Part shown: positions 1-5,419 of the stretch, piece after piece
Layout of the letters: each line of letters begins with the position of its first letter
Position numbering within the stretch: position 1 is the first letter of the stretch
Assembly: GCA_035390965.1 (NCBI GenBank)
Contig: DAOPKE010000082.1
Location: forward strand, 1-11,948
DNA from: GWF2-43-63 sp035390965
GTDB lineage: Bacteria; Bacteroidota; Bacteroidia; Bacteroidales; DTU049
Direction of reading: 5' to 3'
Length of the DNA: 11,948 nt
Translations under genes and position numbers: made by a program
The notes under the pieces: generated by a model
What the model saw: only the letters and a program-made list of their open reading frames with translations
Databases searched by the model: none
Told to the model about the DNA's origin: nothing

Positions 1-53
1 GACCCGAGTAGAAATATTCGTCAGTAATATTTATCGGGATAATTCATTATAAG

Positions 54-61
54 TATATTTG
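54..61 (+). promoter_or_regulatory. Bacteroidota-type -7 promoter element
   Basis: TATATTTG matches the Bacteroidota primary sigma factor -7 consensus TAnnTTTG. It lies about 40 bases before the ATG at 103, giving a leader of roughly 35 nt. No clear TTTG -33 box is visible at the expected spacing, so the call rests on the -7 element and its position. Confidence 0.5.
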
Positions 62-102
62 TGAGTGTTTAAAAGCCAGAATAAATTCTGAAGAATTATT
101 AA

Positions 103-600
103 ATGAAAAGAATCCTGTTCTCATTCTGTCTTATCGCTGGTTTGATGACCGCATTGTATGCACAATTGTACACAGGAGGCTATAAATCATTCAATGATTC
201 TGCTTTTTCAAAAGGAGATAAAATTCTGGCTCCTAAAATTTTGTTTACCCTGAGCGGAGGTTCACGCGTTCTTCCTGAATGCGAAGATTCGGTAAAAATA
301 ATTGCCGATTTTCTGAATGAGCATCCCGAAATGTGCATTGAAATTGGTGTGCACACCGATTACCGCGGCGCGGATGAATTCAATGACACCATTTCATATC
401 ATCGGGCTGGATCAGTTAAAGAAGTACTCGTTGGTTTGTTTGAAATTGATCCGACCAGAATTGAAATAAAAGGATACGGTAAACAACAACCACTTATTTC
501 AAAAGAAGAAATCGACGCTGTTCAATCCAAAGAAATGCAGGAAACCATGCACCGCATCAACCGCCGGGTTGAAGTAAAAATTATTCAGATTCAACAATAA
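103..600 (+). CDS. Small secreted OmpA-family (peptidoglycan-binding) protein
   Basis: A 165-residue protein with a signal peptide (K2-R3, hydrophobic core about 4-17, likely cleavage after A20) followed almost at once by an OmpA C-terminal domain from about residue 45 to 160. Visible signatures are the HTDYRG stretch (84-89), the RAxxV segment with R101, the GYG turn (124-126) and NRRVE (153-157). D86 and R101 are 15 residues apart, the spacing of the Asp/Arg pair that binds diaminopimelate in E. coli OmpA. There is no beta-barrel and no lipobox cysteine, so it is probably a soluble periplasmic protein that binds the cell wall. It is about the size of a single OmpA domain with little else. 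The ATG at 103 is chosen because it opens the signal peptide and sits after a -7 element. The next gene starts 8 bases after the stop, so the two are probably cotranscribed. The family assignment is firm; the partner and exact role are unknown. Confidence 0.88.
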   Translation: MKRILFSFCLIAGLMTALYAQLYTGGYKSFNDSAFSKGDKILAPKILFTLSGGSRVLPECEDSVKIIADFLNEHPEMCIEIGVHTDYRGADEFNDTISYHRAGSVKEVLVGLFEIDPTRIEIKGYGKQQPLISKEEIDAVQSKEMQETMHRINRRVEVKIIQIQQ

Positions 601-608
601 AACACTAT

Positions 609-1163
609 ATGAGAATTGACATCAACCAGAAAAAAATTTCGATCGGAGATAAGTATCAGATTTTTATAAATGGCCAGCAGTGCTATTCCGGAGCGAAAAA
701 GCTTTTCAGATTTCTGGCCAAAATTGAATTGTTTGATCAATTGAATCAGCAGGTCAAACTCACCATTAAAAAGAAATTGAGCTTGTTTCGTGCAAAATTC
801 AGAATCATTTTCCCCATCGGTACAGACATTCAATTCGAAACTGTTTCATACTGGAAACTTCATTATCGCTGTGTTTTAAACAAAGACACCTATGAGATAT
901 ACGGACATCGCAGCCGCAAATATTCTGTGTATAAAAACGGTATTCAGATCGCCTGGTGGGATAAGGAAGTTGTTTCTTGGTTTAATGGCGACAACTACAC
1001 CATTGTGGCCGACAACGATTGCAACTACGAGCTGATCATCGCATTCTGCCTCATTATTGATGAGTTCCGCTCCGACGATAATAAAAGCGCGGTGAATGTC
1101 GATATTGGCCACATCGGTCCGCAGGCCACGCCATTCAATCCGAACTGGCAGCCGAAAAACTGA
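609..1163 (+). CDS. Uncharacterised protein, possible LURP-one/tubby-like (YxjI-like) fold
   Basis: A 184-residue protein without signal peptide or membrane segment, so probably cytosolic. It is a succession of short beta-strand-like segments rich in aromatic residues and lysine: the N-terminal part (about 1-65) reads like Bacillus YxjI, with an opening 'ISIGDKYQIF' strand and a later 'KKLSLFRAKFRI' strand. Residues about 95-155 alternate hydrophobic and polar residues around Y, W and D positions and end in a very hydrophobic helix-like stretch (about 142-152) that would fit the central helix of the tubby C-terminal fold. The C-terminal 25 residues are polar and proline-containing. The fold call is pattern recognition from memory, not an alignment. 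It begins 8 bases after the OmpA-like gene and probably shares its transcript. No function can be given; YxjI/LURP-one proteins as a family are themselves poorly characterised. Confidence 0.7.
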   Translation: MRIDINQKKISIGDKYQIFINGQQCYSGAKKLFRFLAKIELFDQLNQQVKLTIKKKLSLFRAKFRIIFPIGTDIQFETVSYWKLHYRCVLNKDTYEIYGHRSRKYSVYKNGIQIAWWDKEVVSWFNGDNYTIVADNDCNYELIIAFCLIIDEFRSDDNKSAVNVDIGHIGPQATPFNPNWQPKN

Positions 1164-1450
1164 TGCTGTGAGTGCAGCTTTCAGCAAGTCGATTCGCCAT
1201 CGGTGAGCAGCGAGCGGCTGAAAAATACGAGATACAAAATTCGAAATAAAAGATTAGAATCAGGCGTCCGCCACCGCGGATGAGAAGGAGTTTTGGACAG
1301 AGAGAGAGTAAAGCTCAGCCATGCACCATGTCTTATGCTAAATGATTCTTGCTTCTTCAACGCACTCAGGTCGCTTTGCGACGCAGAGAGGTTGAAGAAA
1401 AACCGCAGAAATTAATCACTTTCAAATTTTCAAATGAGCACATGAGCACG
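1164..1450. other. Gene-free stretch with hairpin and short repeats
   Basis: 287 bases between the YxjI-like gene (+) and the 3' end of the flavin reductase gene (-). The open frames that cross it look like shadows of the reductase. It holds a long imperfect hairpin (1353-1399) and paired octamers (1420-1451), listed separately. No tRNA, promoter with a matching gene, or T-tract terminator is visible. Confidence 0.6.
1353..1399. repeat. Long imperfect inverted repeat (hairpin)
   Basis: Outer arms TTCTTCAAC (1353-1361) and GTTGAAGAA (1391-1399) are a perfect 9-bp inverted repeat. Inside, GTCGC (1370-1374) and GCGAC (1378-1382) pair around a TTT loop, and CTC can pair with GAG between them. 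About 17 pairs in 47 bases are possible. It lies between the two convergent genes, 52 bases beyond the reductase stop on that strand. No T-tract follows on either strand, so an intrinsic terminator is uncertain; a dispersed palindromic repeat or a 3'-end processing structure is equally possible. Confidence 0.6.
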
Positions 1451-1451
1451 T
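1420..1451. repeat. Paired octamer repeats touching the reductase stop codon
   Basis: TTTCAAAT occurs twice in tandem (1420-1435), followed directly by GAGCACAT and GAGCACGT (1436-1451). The last base is the first base of the flavin reductase stop codon on the opposite strand. All four units are 8 bases long with no spacer. The arrangement is seen directly; that it belongs to a dispersed family is inference. Confidence 0.65.
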
Positions 1452-2020
1452 CATTTCTTCTTTACCGAATAGCCAAACGTTCCAACCAGATCGCCATGCT
1501 CGAAGTATCCGCCATGATTGTAATTTATCAGAGCGGCACGTTCTATTTCGAATTTAGAAGTTCTTGTGTTGAAGAATCTTTCGTCGGCAATGGTGTTAAG
1601 CACTTCGGCCACGAACATGTGGTGCGAACCAAGTTCGATAATTTGTGTCACTTTGCATTCCATCGACAGCGGGCTTTCGGCAATATACGGACAAGGAATC
1701 TGAATTCCGGCCACAGGCGTGAGTTTCATGGTTTTAAACTTATCCAGATCCTTTCCGCTCCTGACTCCGCAAAAGTCGGCTGCTTTCACCAGGTTTTTAT
1801 CCACCAGATTAATCGTAAACGCCATTTGTTCTTTTATCATTGCATATGAATACCTTTCAGGCCGCACAGAGATGTACACCATCGGTGGAGTCGTACACAA
1901 AGTACCGGTCCATGCAATGGTAATGATATTGTGCTTCTCGCTGTTACCGCATGAAACCATGACTACCGGCAGGGGGTACAACATGTTGCCGGGTTTCCAG
2001 ATATGTTTTTCCTGAATCAT
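1451..2020 (-). CDS. Flavin reductase family protein (FMN-binding split barrel, DIM6/NTAB-like)
   Basis: A 189-residue cytosolic protein of the flavin reductase-like domain family, which binds FMN in a split barrel; members reduce flavin with NAD(P)H or are flavoproteins of unknown substrate. Recognisable blocks are 'PLPVVMVSCG' (16-25), the NxxTIAWTGT block (31-40), the PP pair (45-46) with the following strand, RPERYSY (53-59), the GxRSGKDLDKF block (85-95), 'GSHHMFVAEV' (131-140) and the C-terminal HGGYF (169-173). The length is normal and the frame intact from ATG at 2018-2020 to TGA. A -7 element (TATCTTTG on this strand) lies 16 bases upstream, giving a very short leader. It stands alone on its strand, convergent with the gene at 609. 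The family is confident; substrate and physiological partner cannot be read from the sequence. Confidence 0.9.
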   Translation of the reverse strand: MIQEKHIWKPGNMLYPLPVVMVSCGNSEKHNIITIAWTGTLCTTPPMVYISVRPERYSYAMIKEQMAFTINLVDKNLVKAADFCGVRSGKDLDKFKTMKLTPVAGIQIPCPYIAESPLSMECKVTQIIELGSHHMFVAEVLNTIADERFFNTRTSKFEIERAALINYNHGGYFEHGDLVGTFGYSVKKK

Positions 2021-2036
2021 TTTTATGTCGTTTTTG

Positions 2037-2044
2037 CAAAGATA
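2037..2044 (-). promoter_or_regulatory. -7 promoter element of the flavin reductase gene
   Basis: On the minus strand this reads TATCTTTG, a perfect TAnnTTTG match, 16 bases before the ATG. The transcript would therefore have a leader of only about 10 nt. No TTTG is found at the usual -33 distance. Confidence 0.5.
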
Positions 2045-2088
2045 ATCTTTTGATGACTTTGTCGGCTACGCAAGTCAAAACTCCAGCT

Positions 2089-2116
2089 GTGAGCGGTGAG
2101 TGGTGAGTGGTGACCA
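2089..2116. repeat. Heptamer tandem repeat, four units
   Basis: GTGAGCG, GTGAGTG, GTGAGTG and GTGACCA follow each other without spacers. The two middle units are identical, the outer ones differ at one to three bases. A similar heptamer array lies inside the giant gene at 5475-5509. Confidence 0.75.
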
Positions 2117-2209
2117 TACAACTCATCGGAGCTTCGCACACCTTGTCCCTGGGGCTTCGCCCGAGGCTATTCTTATTTAACTCCTCCGGAGTATCCGGTG
2201 GTGCTGCGC

Positions 2210-2237
2210 AGCTTTATTTGATGCCTTCGGACACAAC
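2210..2237. repeat. Imperfect direct repeat, copy 1
   Basis: This 28-base segment matches 2320-2347 at 23 of 28 positions by eye and contains GCCTTCGG near its centre. The copies start 110 bases apart. The sequence between them is not repeated. Confidence 0.55.
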
Positions 2238-2257
2238 AGATTTTCTTATGTTGGGCG

Positions 2258-2273
2258 CGCGTCTCCTGACGCG
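2258..2273. repeat. Short perfect hairpin CGCGTC-TCCT-GACGCG
   Basis: A 6-bp perfect stem with a TCCT loop, flanked by GC-rich sequence (GGGCG on the left). No T-tract follows, so it is not proposed as a terminator. The same TCCT loop occurs in the putative terminator after the Fic gene, which may be coincidence. Confidence 0.5.
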
Positions 2274-2319
2274 TGACCTACCAACTCAAAGGAGCTTCGC
2301 GTAATACGAGACATGTCGC

Positions 2320-2347
2320 AACTTTCTTTGACGCCTTCGGCCACAAT
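2320..2347. repeat. Imperfect direct repeat, copy 2
   Basis: Second copy of the 28-base segment at 2210-2237, with five differences. Its centre GCCTTCGGC is a 9-base palindrome-like core, better preserved than in copy 1. Confidence 0.55.
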
Positions 2348-2513
2348 TACGTTGTACTTTGCGCATTGTGCGTGGAATTTATCACGCTGAAGGCGGAAGG
2401 CGTTACACGTTACAATTGAAAAAAATAAGGTTCCCGACCGGAACAGGAATCAGCACTATAGAGTAAATGGCTTGTGCAGAGCCGTAATCTCCTTAAAACC
2501 TTCGACTTGTCAT

Positions 2514-2537
2514 CACGTGAAACCACGTGGCACGTGG
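2514..2537. repeat. CACGTG cluster with tandem CACGTGG heptamers
   Basis: The palindrome CACGTG occurs three times in 23 bases (2514, 2524, 2531); the last two are tandem heptamers CACGTGG CACGTGG (2524-2537). It lies about 145 bases upstream of the Fic gene, too far to be a promoter element, but a regulatory role is not excluded. Confidence 0.6.
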
Positions 2538-2657
2538 CAAGCTGTGACAAGCTGTTTTACGAGAAGCATTTCCATTTTTCTTCCGCGAATCCGCGCAACG
2601 AAGAATACCGTTTCAACCGTGTTTTTAAATTTTAAATGCAACTTGTACCAAAATTCG

Positions 2658-2665
2658 TATATTTG
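2658..2665 (+). promoter_or_regulatory. -7 promoter element of the Fic gene
   Basis: TATATTTG matches TAnnTTTG, 17 bases before the ATG at 2683, predicting a short leader. It is identical to the element before the OmpA-like gene at 54-61. The -33 box is not recognisable. Confidence 0.5.
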
Positions 2666-2682
2666 GGTCAAATAAAAAATAC

Positions 2683-3762
2683 ATGGGACAAAATGCACCG
2701 CGTTTCAAATTAGAAAAACTTCCTCCGTTGAGAGAGAAAGTTGAAACGATTGAAATACTTCGGCAAACGAACAAATCAACGGCGGTACTGGCTGAACTGA
2801 AAGGGGTCGCGAAAACAATTCCCAATCAGGCCATGTTAATCAATGCCATCGTTTTGCAGGAAGCTAAAGATAGTTCCGAAATTGAGAATATTATTACAAC
2901 TCAGGATGAATTGTATCAAGCTCTTGCAATTAATAAACCCCATATTTCTACCGAAATAAAAGAAGTTGTAAATTACCGCAAAGCAATATTCCATGGTTTT
3001 GATCTTTTAAAAAAACAAGAGTTTCTGAGAGTGAATGATATCATAAGCATTCAGCAGAAATTGGTGGATAATACAGCTGGAATAAGAAGCACCCCGGGAA
3101 CTGTACTGAAAAACGATAAAACCGGAGATGTGGTTTATACACCACCACAGGACAAAGCAGAAATATTGGATTTGTTATCAAATTTTATTGAACATTTTAA
3201 TCATTCAGGTGATTTATCACCCCTGATTAACCTGGCTGTTTTTCATTATCAGTTCGAAAGCATACACCCTTTTTATGATGGAAACGGGAGAACCGGCCGC
3301 ATCCTGAATATTTTGTATTTGATTTTGAACAAGTTGATAGATGTACCTATTTTATATCTCAGCTCATACATAATTGACCATAAACCGGAATACTACCGCC
3401 TGCTCAACCAAACGAATTCATCAGGTAACTGGCAGGAGTGGATACTGTTTATGCTGAAAGCGGTCGAAAGTACATCAAAAGATACAATTACAAAAATTCT
3501 GAATATTAAAAATCAACTTGATTCAACAATTTTAAAGGTTCAGGAAAAAGCTCCGAAAATATACAGGAAAGAACTTGTGGAATTGCTGTTTGAACAACCT
3601 TATTCAAAGATTGAATTTGTGGTTCATAAACTTGGTGTGGAAAGAAAAGCCGCGTCACGGTATTTGAGGGAATTGGAAATGATTGGAATTGTTGAGTCAA
3701 AAAAAATCGGGCGTGAAACCATTTATGTTAATCGTGACCTGATAGAAATCTTAAAAAAATAA
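2683..3762 (+). CDS. Fic-domain protein, autoinhibited (class II type), with C-terminal winged helix
   Basis: A 359-residue Fic-family protein. The active-site motif HPFYDGNGRTGR is complete at 195-206, including the catalytic His195 and the GNGR phosphate-binding loop, so AMP transfer from ATP to a target hydroxyl is expected. The flap region 'GDVVYTPP' (148-155) precedes it. The N-terminal helix carries S64-xxx-E68-N69, matching the inhibitory motif (S/T)xxxE(G/N), whose Glu blocks the ATP gamma-phosphate site; its position before the Fic core makes this a class II enzyme, like Shewanella SoFic, which is of similar length. Residues about 295-355 look like a winged helix-turn-helix, common in this subfamily and possibly used for DNA binding or dimerisation. 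No antitoxin gene is adjacent, as expected with a built-in inhibitor. The gene looks AT-rich beside the repeat-rich stretch, suggesting accessory DNA. The target cannot be predicted. Confidence 0.93.
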   Translation: MGQNAPRFKLEKLPPLREKVETIEILRQTNKSTAVLAELKGVAKTIPNQAMLINAIVLQEAKDSSEIENIITTQDELYQALAINKPHISTEIKEVVNYRKAIFHGFDLLKKQEFLRVNDIISIQQKLVDNTAGIRSTPGTVLKNDKTGDVVYTPPQDKAEILDLLSNFIEHFNHSGDLSPLINLAVFHYQFESIHPFYDGNGRTGRILNILYLILNKLIDVPILYLSSYIIDHKPEYYRLLNQTNSSGNWQEWILFMLKAVESTSKDTITKILNIKNQLDSTILKVQEKAPKIYRKELVELLFEQPYSKIEFVVHKLGVERKAASRYLRELEMIGIVESKKIGRETIYVNRDLIEILKK

Positions 3763-3801
3763 CACACGCGCCACAACCCATCGCGCCCCTCATAAAACCT
3801 A

Positions 3802-3821
3802 ATCTCTCCTGAGATGTTTTT
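3802..3821 (+). terminator. Weak putative terminator after the Fic gene
   Basis: ATCTC-TCCT-GAGAT forms a 5-bp stem with a 4-base loop, followed by GTTTTT. It lies 40 bases after the Fic stop codon. The stem is short and AT-containing, so termination would be weak; position and T-tract are the only support. Confidence 0.35.
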
Positions 3822-3858
3822 GAAAAAAATGCGCGTTGGTGAACAAATAAAAATCATG

Positions 3859-3891
3859 TTTGATCGCATTTGGAAAATGTTTGTATTTTTG
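3859..3891 (+). promoter_or_regulatory. Bacteroidota-type promoter with -33 and -7 boxes
   Basis: TTTG at 3859-3862 and TATTTTTG at 3884-3891 are separated by 21 bases, matching the Bacteroidota arrangement (TTTG, about 19-21 bases, TAnnTTTG). It is the only promoter in the window with both boxes. A start near 3897 would give a leader of about 95 nt to the ATG at 3993, or about 40 nt to the alternative ATG at 3936. Confidence 0.5.
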
Positions 3892-3992
3892 AAATTGATA
3901 TAGCAATTGGAATTCATATTCATCCATAAAGGGAATTGATGTCTGTATTTGACAATTCGATAAAAACAGTGTGTGAGGTAAAGAACTCTTCC

Positions 3993-4406
3993 ATGAAACT
4001 TTTTCTGTGTGTACTGATAATTCTCGGATTTGCATCCTGTTCATTATTTCATAAAAAAACAATAAATAATACAAAACCGATCAATGATTCAGCTTATATT
4101 AATTATCCCATGAATGCCGACACCAGGTTTTTTATGTCGATGACGGAATTCATGCATACAATAGAATTAGAAAAACTTTGCGACCCGGTTCGCATATTTA
4201 TTGGATTTTCAGTTGATACAGCCGGGAAAATTTCTAACGCCGATTTTATTCCATGTATTTTTGAAAATGATGATTGCTCAATTGACTCAGCTTATTTGGA
4301 AAAATTACAAGTGGAATTTGAAACAAGTATGCCTGTATGGAAGCCTGAAATAAATAATGACTCAATTACAAAAACCAGGTACATAATTCCGGTTATATTT
4401 GATTAA
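3993..4406 (+). CDS. Small lipoprotein with TonB C-terminal-like domain
   Basis: A 137-residue protein. The start at 3993 is preferred over the longer in-frame ATG at 3936 because it opens directly on a lipoprotein signal: K2, a hydrophobic core (3-13) and FASC with Cys16 as the likely lipidated residue. After a short polar linker, residues about 66-137 follow the TonB C-terminal pattern: a strand with 'FSVDTAGKI' (72-80), a helix-like segment (about 98-112), a P-x-WKP block with W116-K117-P118, and a final strand ending 'YIIPVIFD'. Typical TonB proteins are anchored by an inner-membrane helix, have a Pro-rich spacer and work with ExbB/ExbD; here the anchor is a lipid, the spacer is missing, and no ExbBD is nearby. 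It may therefore be a stand-alone envelope protein using the same fold rather than an energy transducer. Low GC resembles the preceding Fic gene. The TonB-C call is by eye. Confidence 0.72.
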   Translation: MKLFLCVLIILGFASCSLFHKKTINNTKPINDSAYINYPMNADTRFFMSMTEFMHTIELEKLCDPVRIFIGFSVDTAGKISNADFIPCIFENDDCSIDSAYLEKLQVEFETSMPVWKPEINNDSITKTRYIIPVIFD

Positions 4407-4476
4407 AGATAGATGCACACCACACAATTAATCTTTAGGGCTGATATGTAATCCGAGGCACGGAATCTTCCTCTGC

Positions 4477-5419
4477 CTATTCCGCCACTTTCCGCGCCTC
4501 ACTCACCGAAACCCGCTTCCCATCAACATAAGCAACCACAAACGCATCAGTCAAACCTTTGGCGTTGAGTTCGTTTTTCTTTGCTTCAGCATCGGAATAC
4601 TTGCTGAAATTGCCAACCGTGTACACTGTCAGACCCGCATCGTTCCTGGTGGTTTCGATGCCCTGCCCGGCTAAGGCAATGAGTTCATTCACGACATTCA
4701 CCGGCACATCTTTGCTGTAGGCGCCGATCTGCACTTTGAAAACGGGCTTTGAGGCGGGCGTAATATTCGTCGGCGTAACCTGTGTATTCTGCGGCTGGGT
4801 GCCGGCTCCGGACTGTTTCAATCCGCCACCGAATGTCACGCCGTCGGCCATCAGCTGATTGGCTTCGGCCTGTGTGATTTTCTTTCCTTTGTACAGAATG
4901 ACCACAAACGCATCGGGCACACCGCCTGCGCGGATCTTGTTGCGGGCCGCCACAGCGTCGTTCATGTTGTTGAAAGTACCGGCGTAATAGCGGTAATATT
5001 TATTGTCCATCCGCTCCTCAATCAAAGGACTGATGCCGAAAAGCGAGGTGCTGTTGCGCGTGGTGGCATACACACCCACCTGCACGGAATACACCAGACC
5101 TTCCACATCGGTCATGCTGAAATTGCCTGCTGATGCGGCCTGCGCTGTTACAGCCGGCGTTCCGCCCTGCTCCATTCTCCGGGCTTCGTACACCGGAACG
5201 CGCTTACCATCGAAATATGCAACCACAAAGGCATCGGCATAACCCTGCTGCCTCACCCGCTTCAGATCAGTATTGGCAATGTTGTACGAAGTGAAATATC
5301 CGGTCATGTACTGATTCCATCCGCCGGTTTTATCCACAACGACATTCATGCCTTTGAAATATTTCGTGGTATCCACTTCCACCCTCGATGCCGAAATCTG
5401 AATGCGGTAATACAGGCGG
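4477..5419 (-). repeat. Three tandem SPOR-like domain units in the giant gene
   Basis: Three related units of roughly 90 residues. Each begins with a strand of the form YRIQIS, YSVQVG or FKVQIG and ends with DAFVVAYFDGKRV, DAFVVILYKGKKI or DAFVVAYVDGKRV followed by an xEA motif. Units 1 and 3 are most alike in this terminal block. The linkers between units are short and rich in Gln, Gly, Ala, Thr and Pro. Duplication within the gene is the simplest explanation. Confidence 0.75.

Larger units (their letters stand above)
2045..2682. other. Repeat-rich gene-free stretch
   Basis: About 640 bases between two divergently transcribed genes with no convincing coding region; the short open frames here (for example 2107-2304 and 2472-2675, +) show no recognisable protein. 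The core CTTCG occurs six times (2132, 2155, 2225, 2295, 2335, 2500), several within small palindromes such as GCCTTCGGC and GGGCTTCGCCC. Also present are heptamer repeats (2089-2116; 2524-2537), a CGCGTC-TCCT-GACGCG hairpin (2258-2273) and an imperfect 28-base direct repeat (2210-2237 and 2320-2347). It looks like a dumping ground of degraded dispersed repeats. The promoter of the Fic gene is at its right edge. Confidence 0.6.

Noticed and set aside
1349..1849. Plus-strand open frame of 166 codons
   Set aside because: It is antisense to the flavin reductase gene, has no recognisable domain and runs through the hairpin/octamer region; the reductase frame has clear family motifs.
2089..2537. 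CRISPR array
   Set aside because: Repeats are 7-bp tandem units or scattered palindromes without spacers of constant length, and no cas gene is nearby.
2472..2675. Possible small gene of 67 codons before the Fic gene
   Set aside because: It spans the CACGTG cluster, has no family resemblance and overlaps the Fic promoter; treated as spurious.
3936..3992. Longer start of the TonB-C-like lipoprotein at 3936
   Set aside because: The 19 extra residues would bury the lipoprotein signal; the ATG at 3993 places the basic residue and hydrophobic core correctly.
4456..4484. Bidirectional terminator between the convergent genes at 4406 and 4477
   Set aside because: Short complementary pieces exist (CGGAAT/ATTCCG, AGGCA/TGCCT) but they overlap each other and the coding end, and no T-tract follows.
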